Below are positions 45,184 to 52,893 of a DNA stretch of 64,000 nt, piece by piece. The notes below the pieces were generated by a model that worked only from the letters and a program-made list of their open reading frames with translations, made no database searches and was not told where the DNA came from. A program made the position numbers and the translations under genes. Positions within the stretch are counted from its first letter, which is position 1. Each line of letters begins with the position of its first letter. The DNA lies in the NCBI RefSeq assembly GCF_040361195.1, contig NZ_APNE01000003.1. One strand, written 5' to 3'. Source of the stretch: Salinisphaera hydrothermalis. Lineage in GTDB: Bacteria > Pseudomonadota > Gammaproteobacteria > Nevskiales > Salinisphaeraceae.

Positions 45184-45678
45184 TCAGACCGATGCCCGCG
45201 GCGGCAGTGCGCGGTCGTGCAATACCCGGCGTAGCACGAAGCTCGAATGGACGCCGGACACGCCGGGGATTCGCGTGATGTGCTGGAGCAGCAGGCGCTG
45301 GTAATCGTCCATGTCGACCGCCGAAATGCGTAGCAGATATTCGGCTTCCTGGCCGGTAATGAGCAGGCATTCCTGTACTTCCGGCAGTTCTGCCACGCGC
45401 GATTCGAATTCGGCAAAACGTTCCGGCGTGTGCTGGTCCATGCGGATCATCAGGACCACGTTGAGACCGTAGCCGAGCTTGCGGTCGTCGACCGTGGCGC
45501 GATAACCGGTGATCAGCCCGGCTGCCTCGAGCGCGCGGACTCGGCGCAGGCACGGCGACGGCGAGAGATTCACCCGTTCGGCAAGCGCCTGATTGCTGAT
45601 CCGCCCCTCGGTCTGCAGGATCTCCAGAATCTGACGATCAAACCGGTCAAGAAATTCGCTGTTGCGAGTGTCGGCCAT
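45184..45678 (-). CDS. Lrp/AsnC-family regulator
   Basis: A 164-residue regulator. The N-terminal HTH is LDRFDRQILEILQTEGRISNQALAERVNLSPSPCLRRVRALEAAGLITGYRA and the C-terminal RAM domain covers about 75-150, with TGQEAEYLLRISAVDMDDYQRLLLQHITRIPGVSGVHSSFVLRRV. It is divergent from leuA, separated by about 160 bp, and likely responds to leucine or another amino acid to control leuA or itself; this is an inference from position. Confidence 0.9.
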   Translation of the reverse strand: MADTRNSEFLDRFDRQILEILQTEGRISNQALAERVNLSPSPCLRRVRALEAAGLITGYRATVDDRKLGYGLNVVLMIRMDQHTPERFAEFESRVAELPEVQECLLITGQEAEYLLRISAVDMDDYQRLLLQHITRIPGVSGVHSSFVLRRVLHDRALPPRASV

Positions 45679-45838
45679 GGCTATGCAATTTTGTTCTAGA
45701 AATGCATCGTTTGAAGCAATAATTTAGCGCAGTCGTTCGCTGATGCGCCATGGTTGGCAATCATCTATCGCGTTCACCGGCGTATCATGGGCACATCGCC
45801 GGCCGAGACCGGCGTTCGTATTCGTCAGGAGTTTCGTC

Positions 45839-47533
45839 ATGTCCCGATTCGACCATCGCAAATACCAGCGCCCGCCGCGGGTAACGGGCTTCACCCGCAC
45901 CTGGCCGGAGCGCGAGATCACGCGCGCGCCGATCTGGGTGAGCGAGGACCTTCGCGACGGCAATCAGGCCTTGCTCGAGCCGATGACCGTGGCGCAGAAG
46001 CAGAAGATGTGGAAACTCTTGATGGATATCGGCATCAAGGAGGTGATGATCGGCTTCCCGTCGGCCAGCCAGCACGACTACGACTTCGTGCGGTGGCTGA
46101 TCGAGGAAGATCAGATCCCCGACGATGTCACCATCGCTGCGCTGACCCAGTGCCGCGATCACTTGATCGACAAGACCTTCGAATCGCTGGAAGGCGTGTC
46201 GCGGGCCATCATTCATCTCTACAACTCGACCTCGACCATCCAGCGCGAGCGCGTGTTCGAGATGGATCAGGACGGCATCATCGATATCGCGGTCAAGGGC
46301 ACGCAGCGCGTCAAGCAAAACGCGGCGGCCCGGCCCGGCGTGCACTGGCGGCTGGAATATTCGCCCGAGAGCTTCTCGCAGACCGAAACCGATTTTGCGG
46401 TCCGCATTTGCGAGGCGGTCATGGATGTCTGGGGCCCGACGCCGGACGACCGGATCATCTTCAACCTGCCTAATACCGTCGAGCAGGTCGGTCCGCATCA
46501 TCACGCCGATCAGATCGAGTATTTCTGCCAGCACATCAAGAATCGCGACTCGGTGATCGTCTCGGTGCATACGCACAACGATCGCGGCGGCGCCCTGGCG
46601 GCGGCCGAGCTGGCCATGCTGGCGGGCGCCGAGCGTGTCGAGGGCTGCCTGCTGGGCAACGGCGAGCGCACCGGTAATATGGACATCGTCGTGCTGGCGA
46701 TGAACCTTTACGGCATGGGCGTGGACCCGGAGCTGGATCTGTCGGATCCGGACGAGATCATCAAGGTGGTGCACGAATGCACCGGCATCCCGCTCCACCC
46801 GCGTCACCCCTGGGTCGGCGAGCTGGTCTATACCGCGTTTTCCGGCAGCCATCAGGATGCGATCCGCAAGTCGCTGCGCAAGCAGGGCGAGGACGAACCC
46901 TGGCAGGTGGCCTATCTGCCGATCGACCCGCGCGACATCGGCCGCGACTATCAGGCCGTTATTCGCGTGAACAGCCAGTCCGGCAAGGGCGGCATGGCCT
47001 TCCTGCTGGAGCGCGATTACGGCATCAACCTGCCGCGCTGGATGATGCTGGCGCTGGCGCCGCACGTACAGCGCGAGAGCGAGAAGGTCACTGGCGAGCT
47101 GGGTTCGGCCGCGATCCGCAATTTGTTGTTCCAGCATTTCGATCGCCAGGCGCCGATCTCGCTGGTGGACTACAGCGTGCGTCGTGCCGGCGAGGGCCAG
47201 AAAGTCTCGGTGACGCTGTCCGAGGATGGTGACCAGTTCACCCTGGAAGGTCAGGGCAACGGCCCGCTATCCGCGTTCGTGCATGCCTGGAACGAATACA
47301 CGGGCGACGAGATCGCGATCGCCGATTACGCCGAGCATGCGCTGTCGACCGGCTCGGACGCCGATGCCATCGCCTTCGTGCAGCTCAAGTCGGATACCAC
47401 GCGTATTCCGGCGGTCGCCGAGGATGCCGATACGCTGTCGGCCTCGATGAAGGCCATCATCAGCGCCATCAACCTCTCGCGCGAAACCGACGAAACCGGC
47501 CAGCGCGGCGGCCTGACGGCGCTGGCGGGCTAG
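45839..47533 (+). CDS. leuA: 2-isopropylmalate synthase
   Basis: A 564-residue protein. The ATG at 45839 (MSRFDHRKYQRPPRVTGFTRTWPEREITRAP) has CAGGAG upstream; the earlier in-frame Met at 45743 lies in the spacer. The catalytic barrel begins at SEDLRDGNQALLEPM with the DxRDGxQ motif; HTHNDRGGALAAAELAML gives the metal histidines, and GNGERTGNMD follows. The C-terminal regulatory (leucine-binding) domain is present (about 430-560). It condenses 2-oxoisovalerate with acetyl-CoA, the first committed step to leucine. Its stop codon TAG is part of the left end of repeat copy D. Confidence 0.95.
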   Translation: MSRFDHRKYQRPPRVTGFTRTWPEREITRAPIWVSEDLRDGNQALLEPMTVAQKQKMWKLLMDIGIKEVMIGFPSASQHDYDFVRWLIEEDQIPDDVTIAALTQCRDHLIDKTFESLEGVSRAIIHLYNSTSTIQRERVFEMDQDGIIDIAVKGTQRVKQNAAARPGVHWRLEYSPESFSQTETDFAVRICEAVMDVWGPTPDDRIIFNLPNTVEQVGPHHHADQIEYFCQHIKNRDSVIVSVHTHNDRGGALAAAELAMLAGAERVEGCLLGNGERTGNMDIVVLAMNLYGMGVDPELDLSDPDEIIKVVHECTGIPLHPRHPWVGELVYTAFSGSHQDAIRKSLRKQGEDEPWQVAYLPIDPRDIGRDYQAVIRVNSQSGKGGMAFLLERDYGINLPRWMMLALAPHVQRESEKVTGELGSAAIRNLLFQHFDRQAPISLVDYSVRRAGEGQKVSVTLSEDGDQFTLEGQGNGPLSAFVHAWNEYTGDEIAIADYAEHALSTGSDADAIAFVQLKSDTTRIPAVAEDADTLSASMKAIISAINLSRETDETGQRGGLTALAG

Positions 47534-47803
47534 GGCGTGTTGGGGTTTCGTGCGAGCGCCGCGTTGGCGTCCGCAAATCGTGTCCGGCAAGGCGCGAGCC
47601 GCCGTGTCGTGGCGTGCCACGACCTAGACTCGCAACGCCGCCGGGCGCGATTTGCGGCCCAACCCTTCGGGCCAAGCGCTGTTTTGCGGCAATACAGCGT
47701 TGTCGCTCTCTCGCGTAGAACGACTACGCCACGTTCGCTACGCCTCGTCTTGCCGCAAAACTGCGCTTGGCGCGGACTCGCACGAAACCTCAACACGCCC
47801 TAG
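47530..47803 (+). repeat. Hairpin-rich intergenic element, copy D (best preserved)
   Basis: Ends are CTAGGGCGTGTTGGGGTTTCG and CGAAACCTCAACACGCCCTAG, a near-perfect terminal inverted repeat of about 26 bp. Inside are a GTCGTGGC / GCCACGAC hairpin, CCCAACCCTTCGGG, TTTTGCGGCAA facing TTGCCGCAAAA about 65 bp later, and CGTAG / CTACG. The left end supplies the leuA stop codon. The 274-bp element has no gene. Confidence 0.88.
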
Positions 47804-47917
47804 CATCGCGCTGCGCGTTCGTATACATCAAGCCCCGGGGCGCTGCCGCTCCGGGGTTTGTCTTTTATCGCTGGCCGAGCCGATGCCCGCGGCTGATGAA
47901 CGGTTCTGCGGTCGCTA
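47804..47917. other. Non-coding region between repeat copy D and the receiver-kinase gene
   Basis: Holds the hairpin at 47830-47867 and nothing else that I can support. It separates two convergent transcription units. Confidence 0.4.
47830..47867 (+). terminator. Intrinsic terminator of leuA
   Basis: AAGCCCCGG pairs with CCGGGGTTT, with an inner GCG/CGC stem and a CTGC loop, followed by TTTGTCTTTT. It lies beyond repeat copy D, so the element is transcribed with leuA. Confidence 0.75.
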
Positions 47918-49066
47918 TCAATCCCAGCCTTCCAGACGAACCAGAAGCGGCGCCAACCATCCGCTGGAAAGCGGTTTTGGATGCGCGCTCACAGGGTCGG
48001 CCGGAAGCGTGACCATATAACGGCGTCTATCTTGTGAGGTCTCCAGTTCCAAGCGCCCCCCGTGATGGAACGCCAACAGGTAGGACGCCATCAGTCCGGC
48101 TGCGTCGCTTGAAGTCAGCCCGCTATCCGTCGGCAGCACAGCGCAGGGAATAGAAAACGATACCGCGGTGTCGTCATGGGCGGGGTGAATTGAAACTGGG
48201 TCCGTCGGGTGCCCGGCGGCGGTGGCGAGTTCTTCGAGCAGTCGCGTCAGGACGGGCTCGGCGCCCCGAATGTGCGGTACCCGGTCACGGTCGGCGATTG
48301 TCACGTTCGGGAAAGCATCGGCCACCAGTTGCTGCAGGCGCTCCGCATTAATCACGGTTGCGAAAGGCTCGTCGCGATTCGCGATGTCCGCGATGCGTGT
48401 GACCACTTGGCTGACGAAAGACAGGGTCTGGCTGATCTCGGTCTCGGTAAGCTGCCAGAGGTCGAGATGCCGAGACGAGGCGAGATCATCGTCCTGGTTC
48501 GCGGTGACATGATCCTGGAGATATGCCGCGACCGCCGCGTCGCCGTAACGCAGCGTATTGACGCTGCCGCCCATCACGATCAAATCGCGCAAACGCCCGA
48601 GTTGGATCAGGCGCTGCCAAACGCTCATTTTTTCGCGGATGAGTTCAGTGCGTTCCTGTTGCAAGCGAAACATGCTCGCTGCTTGCTTCATTTCGGCTCG
48701 AAGCGCCTTGGTTTCCCACGGCTTGGTGATGTAGCGGAATATTTCGCCTGCGTTGACGGCCTCGATAGCGTCATCGAGGTCGGCGTAAGCGGTGGTTAGG
48801 ATGCGCACGATATGCGGCCAGTTGCGGCGCACTTTTTTCAGCAGCTCGACGCCGGAGAGCCCTGGCATGCGCTGATCGCTTACCACAACGCCGATGGCGT
48901 CGCCGTGCGCTTCCAGGATGTCCAATCCCGCATTGGCATCGGTGGCGACGTAAATTGAAAATTCTTTATCCAGAGCGCGCTGGAAATACTTCAGCGCCAT
49001 TTCTTCATCATCGACGTAAAGAATGGCACATCCGCGGCTGGGATCGTGGGGGCTGCTTTGGCTCAT
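47918..49066 (-). CDS. Receiver protein with degenerate kinase-like C-terminus (PhcR/PhcQ-like)
   Basis: A 382-residue protein. Residues about 12-128 form a receiver domain: YVDDEEMAL, phospho-acceptor Asp64 in VVVSDQRMPG, the switch Thr in LTTAYAD and the conserved RYITKPW Lys. The C-terminal part (about 130-380) aligns loosely with the C-terminal kinase region of its neighbour at 49094, but I see neither the H-box histidine nor a DxGxG N/G box, so it should not phosphorylate itself. In Ralstonia-type phc operons the third and fourth genes encode such receiver proteins. It lies 27 bp after the kinase gene. Confidence 0.78.
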   Translation of the reverse strand: MSQSSPHDPSRGCAILYVDDEEMALKYFQRALDKEFSIYVATDANAGLDILEAHGDAIGVVVSDQRMPGLSGVELLKKVRRNWPHIVRILTTAYADLDDAIEAVNAGEIFRYITKPWETKALRAEMKQAASMFRLQQERTELIREKMSVWQRLIQLGRLRDLIVMGGSVNTLRYGDAAVAAYLQDHVTANQDDDLASSRHLDLWQLTETEISQTLSFVSQVVTRIADIANRDEPFATVINAERLQQLVADAFPNVTIADRDRVPHIRGAEPVLTRLLEELATAAGHPTDPVSIHPAHDDTAVSFSIPCAVLPTDSGLTSSDAAGLMASYLLAFHHGGRLELETSQDRRRYMVTLPADPVSAHPKPLSSGWLAPLLVRLEGWD

Positions 49067-49093
49067 GTGAATCCCTGCTCCGTGGTGTCGGCG

Positions 49094-50257
49094 CTATTCA
49101 TTCTGTCTTGACGGAAACTGGAGATCGAATTGTGTGTATTCGCACTCTACGCTAGAGCAGCGAATGTCCCCGCCAAAGCTGGCCATTACTTTATGGCAGA
49201 AGCTCAGCCCGATCCCAGCGCCGTGCTGGTCGCCCGAGAAACTCGCGAAATCGTCAAATATTCGCGGTAGCAAACGTGCCGGGATACCTGTTCCCGTATC
49301 CTTGACGTGCAAGAAGTTTATGTCGTCTCGGGCATCCGCCCAAATCCTGATCGTGCCGTTTCCCTTGGCAATAACCGCGCGAAGGGCATTCCGCAATAAA
49401 TTGTGAAGAACCAGGATCATCAAATGCATCGATCCGTTGAAAGAGAAATGGTCGCCTTTATCCCATTGCACAATAGATCGTTCCAGGTCATTGAATGGGA
49501 AATCTTCCAGCGCGGCCTCGACGCAATCGGTTATGGCGCATAGCTCAAAGGAATCCGGGCTGATGCGGAATGCCCCGGCGTTGGCCAGCAACAGCTCTAT
49601 AACGGCGTTGGCTCGGTTTGCGACCCGTTGCATATTGGCGGTCGACTCGCCGAGGATCGCTCGGTGCCGCTGGGTGAGCGGCTCGATATCCGCGCCATGA
49701 CGGATCGCCCAGTCGTAGCCGTCGAACAGGGTCGACAGGTGTTTTTCGAGGCCGCGTGCGCCGGCGTGGATGGAGCGCAACGGCGTGCGCATTTCGTGCG
49801 CCATGTAGCTGGCCACGGTGAGCGTGGCTTGGCGGCGCTCGGCGAGCAGCGCCTGTTCGTATTTTCGGTAACGGTAGACTTCCAGCGCATCGGACAGGGT
49901 TTCTCGAAGGGATTCGAGGTCCCAGGGTTTTGTTATGTATCGCCATATCTCGCCCTGGTTGACGGCCGCGACAGCGTGTTCCAGCTCTGAATACGCGGTC
50001 GTCAATAGGCGAACGATATGGGGATATTCCGTCTTCACCGCATGCAGTAGCGATACGCCATCGCCCGCTGGCATGCGCTGATCGGTCATCAGAATCGCAA
50101 CATCCTCGCCGTACGTCTCGAGAACAGCGTATGCGGCCTGGCTTCCGTCGGCCGTCATGATGCGCATGTCCCGGCTGAACGCGCGCTCGAAATATTTCCG
50201 GATCATCGGCTCGTCATCGACGAACAGGACGATTTCTCCGTTAGCTGACGTGGTCAT
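49094..50257 (-). CDS. Receiver-histidine kinase protein (PhcR/PhcQ-like)
   Basis: A 387-residue protein with a domain order opposite to most hybrid kinases: receiver first, kinase second. The receiver (about 8-125) has FVDDEPMI, acceptor Asp59 in LMTDQRMP, LLTTAYSE and RYITKPW. The kinase has the H-box at His154 (MAHEMRTPL), an N-box HNLLRNALRAV, and G-boxes in KDTGTGIPARLLPRIFDDFAS and GAGIGLSFC. The start overlaps the upstream membrane kinase by 4 bp (ATGA). It resembles the PhcR and PhcQ proteins of Ralstonia-type quorum sensing. A soluble protein that takes phosphate from the membrane kinase and passes it on is the simplest model. Confidence 0.8.
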   Translation of the reverse strand: MTTSANGEIVLFVDDEPMIRKYFERAFSRDMRIMTADGSQAAYAVLETYGEDVAILMTDQRMPAGDGVSLLHAVKTEYPHIVRLLTTAYSELEHAVAAVNQGEIWRYITKPWDLESLRETLSDALEVYRYRKYEQALLAERRQATLTVASYMAHEMRTPLRSIHAGARGLEKHLSTLFDGYDWAIRHGADIEPLTQRHRAILGESTANMQRVANRANAVIELLLANAGAFRISPDSFELCAITDCVEAALEDFPFNDLERSIVQWDKGDHFSFNGSMHLMILVLHNLLRNALRAVIAKGNGTIRIWADARDDINFLHVKDTGTGIPARLLPRIFDDFASFSGDQHGAGIGLSFCHKVMASFGGDIRCSSVECEYTQFDLQFPSRQNE

Positions 50258-52893
50258 TGCGAATAATGCGCGGCACTTTGAAGGCTTGATTCCTCGGTTT
50301 CCAACTCCAGCGCGCCGAGCTGCAAGTCAAAACTAAAGCGAGTCCATTTTCCATTCTCGCTGTCGACCGTGAGTTCGCCGTCGTGATTTCGAATGATCGT
50401 CTGACAAACGCTCAACCCCATTCCCATACCCTCGCCGACATCAGCTGTGGTGTAAAAAGGATCGAATACGCGATCGATGTCTTCGGGCGCGATGCCCGAG
50501 CCATTGTCGAGTACGGAAACCGATACGCGATCGCCTTTCTCGGTCGCGGATATCGTCACTTCGCCGGTACCGTGCATATCCGTCGAGCGTATAGCCTTGA
50601 ATGCGTTCGACAGTAAATTGATCGTGACTTGCGTGATGTGATTGCGAGAGCCGATGACCACCCAGTCGTCGCCGACTCGATTGTTCACGCGGATTCCCTG
50701 AGCTTCGTGTATCGACATCTGAATAGCGGCCAAAACGGCACCGGATAAAGAAAACGCAGTTTTCTCGCTTTTCGAGGGATAGGCAAAGGCGCGCAGCTCT
50801 TTGACGATCCCGCGTATCCTCTGCATCCCCTCATCGATATCGCCCAGTATTTCCCGTAAATCGCTGTCGGCTTCGACGGCAGGGTCAGTCTTGGCGAATT
50901 CCAGCGCCGTCAGTGTGTAGTTCAGCGGGTTGTTGATTTCGTGCAGCAAACCGGCCGAAAGACGGCCGAGCGCATTCAATTTCTCGCTATGAACCAGTTG
51001 GTCCTGGGCGTCGCTCAATCGGTTCAGTGCGTCCTCGAGATCCTTGTTGCGACGATGCAGGTCGCGTTCGAGTTTGGCGTTACGGAGCAGGTTGCGGAGG
51101 CGGGTTCGCACTTCGATTCCGCTGAACGGCTTGGTGAGGAAATCATCGGCACCGTTGTCCAGGGCAATCAGCTTCGACGGCTCGTTCGCCCGGGCCGTGA
51201 GCAACACGATTCGTGAGGCGCGTAAATCGATGTCCTGCTTAATGCGTCGACAGACTTCCAGACCGTCGATTTCGGGAAGCATGAGGTCCAGTACGATGAG
51301 TGCGGGGTGCTCTCGACGGGCGAATTCCAGAGCCTGCTTGCCGTCGATGGCAACGATCACTCGATATTCCTTGCTCAGCAGATCGGCGAGATACCGACGC
51401 ATATCCGGTTCATCGTCCACCACGAGGACGGTGTGCTCGAATGCTGTGCTGTCCTCCTCGGACAAGTCGGTCTCCGGTTCGTGCGTGGTCGCCACAGCCG
51501 CGAGCTGCGCCGCAAGATCCAATTGTCTTTGCGGCGCAATGTCGTTGTCCGTCTCGATCTCAACCGGGGTTTCGGGATTCAGTGTATCGATTGCAAGCGT
51601 CGGCAGCGTGACCCGGACCGTCGTCCCCTGGCCTTGTTCGGAATCGATAGTGACTTGGCCGCCGTGAGCTTCGGTGATTTCTTTGACCAGCGCCAACCCG
51701 AGCCCCGTGCCGCCGTATTTTCGAGTCGAAGAGCTATCGGCCTGCCGGAAGCGGTCGAAGACGTATGGCAAGCTCTCGCGGCGCATGCCTATCCCGGTAT
51801 CTTCTATCGTTACCGCCACCGAATCGGCCGTCGGGATGCTGCTGGCTCTGATATTCCCGCCTTTCGGTGTGAATTTTATGGCGTTGCTCAGTAGATTTAA
51901 GAATACCTTTTCCAGCGCGCTGCGGTCGCCCATAACCACGATGGGCGAGGCATCCAGATCTGGGGTCAGCGTAATACCGCGGGCTTCCGCCAGCGGGACC
52001 ATGGATTGAATGACGTCGGCGAGAAGAGTGTCGAAGCGCAGATTTCGTCGATCGAGATCGGCGCGGCCTTCTTCGAGCCGGATCACGTCCAATAGATCGT
52101 TGACCAGGCGAAGCAGACGAAGGCTGTTCTGTCGGATCAAATCGAGTCTGCGAACGGCCGGTTCCGGGAGGGTCTCGCGTTCCTCCAGCAAACCGTCCAA
52201 CGGCGCGAGGATCAACGTGAGAGGCGTGCGGAATTCGTGGCTTATGTTGGCAAAGAACTCGGACTTAATACGATCGAGCTCGGAAAGCTCCTGGTTTCGA
52301 TTGCTGAGTTCGAAATTGAGGCTGAATTCCCGGAGCCGTCTTCTGCGGCTGAAATAAACGGCCGTGGCACTAATGACGGACGTCGTCAGCATGAAATAGA
52401 CGTTGTTATAGAGCAGTCCGAAATTAATAGGCCCCGGCGAATGGGCGAAACCCGCCGCCAGGTACAGCGCGAGCGTCATGCCGGAGAAGATCAGGACTTC
52501 AATCAAACTCACGGGCAAGAGGATGCCCATGCCGAGAATTGCGAGATTGAGCCCTGCGTAGTAGGTCGAGGCGAAGCCGTCGGTCAGGTAAATCATCATG
52601 CAAATCGCGATCTGGGCCACAGATAGCCATGCAAAGATGAGTGCGCCGGCCGGAAATTTGCCTCGTTGCTGAAAGTGCAGCGCCAGAATCACCAGCAGAA
52701 AGGCGTCGGCCACCAGGCGGAAGCAGAAGAACGTGGCTGCATGGTCTGGATATACAAAAATATCCAGACTTACCCCGGCCGGCATCAATATCAGCGCCAG
52801 AATGCATCCGATCTTCGAAAACCTGATGCGCTCGGACCGGTCGTAGGCTTCCCAGGCCTTTAGCGCCTCGTCTTTTCCATCATTGTCCAGCAT
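50254..52893 (-). CDS. Membrane hybrid sensor kinase with two kinase cores (PhcS-like)
   Basis: An 879-residue protein. Residues about 26-182 contain about six membrane helices, then a first kinase core (H-box His219 in ISHEFRTPL; N-box FLNLLSNAIKFT; G-boxes DTGIGM and GGTGLGLAL), a receiver (Asp536 in LIVLDLMLPEIDG), and a second kinase core of the other H-box kind (His651 in LLHEINNPLNY; N-box NLLSNAFKAI; DNGSGI; GMGMGLSVC). This layout, membrane-HK-receiver-HK, would allow an internal phosphorelay. It overlaps the methyltransferase gene by 14 bp. In the phc system PhcS senses 3-hydroxypalmitate methyl ester; I infer a similar role here. Confidence 0.82.
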   Translation of the reverse strand: MLDNDGKDEALKAWEAYDRSERIRFSKIGCILALILMPAGVSLDIFVYPDHAATFFCFRLVADAFLLVILALHFQQRGKFPAGALIFAWLSVAQIAICMMIYLTDGFASTYYAGLNLAILGMGILLPVSLIEVLIFSGMTLALYLAAGFAHSPGPINFGLLYNNVYFMLTTSVISATAVYFSRRRRLREFSLNFELSNRNQELSELDRIKSEFFANISHEFRTPLTLILAPLDGLLEERETLPEPAVRRLDLIRQNSLRLLRLVNDLLDVIRLEEGRADLDRRNLRFDTLLADVIQSMVPLAEARGITLTPDLDASPIVVMGDRSALEKVFLNLLSNAIKFTPKGGNIRASSIPTADSVAVTIEDTGIGMRRESLPYVFDRFRQADSSSTRKYGGTGLGLALVKEITEAHGGQVTIDSEQGQGTTVRVTLPTLAIDTLNPETPVEIETDNDIAPQRQLDLAAQLAAVATTHEPETDLSEEDSTAFEHTVLVVDDEPDMRRYLADLLSKEYRVIVAIDGKQALEFARREHPALIVLDLMLPEIDGLEVCRRIKQDIDLRASRIVLLTARANEPSKLIALDNGADDFLTKPFSGIEVRTRLRNLLRNAKLERDLHRRNKDLEDALNRLSDAQDQLVHSEKLNALGRLSAGLLHEINNPLNYTLTALEFAKTDPAVEADSDLREILGDIDEGMQRIRGIVKELRAFAYPSKSEKTAFSLSGAVLAAIQMSIHEAQGIRVNNRVGDDWVVIGSRNHITQVTINLLSNAFKAIRSTDMHGTGEVTISATEKGDRVSVSVLDNGSGIAPEDIDRVFDPFYTTADVGEGMGMGLSVCQTIIRNHDGELTVDSENGKWTRFSFDLQLGALELETEESSLQSAAHYSQ

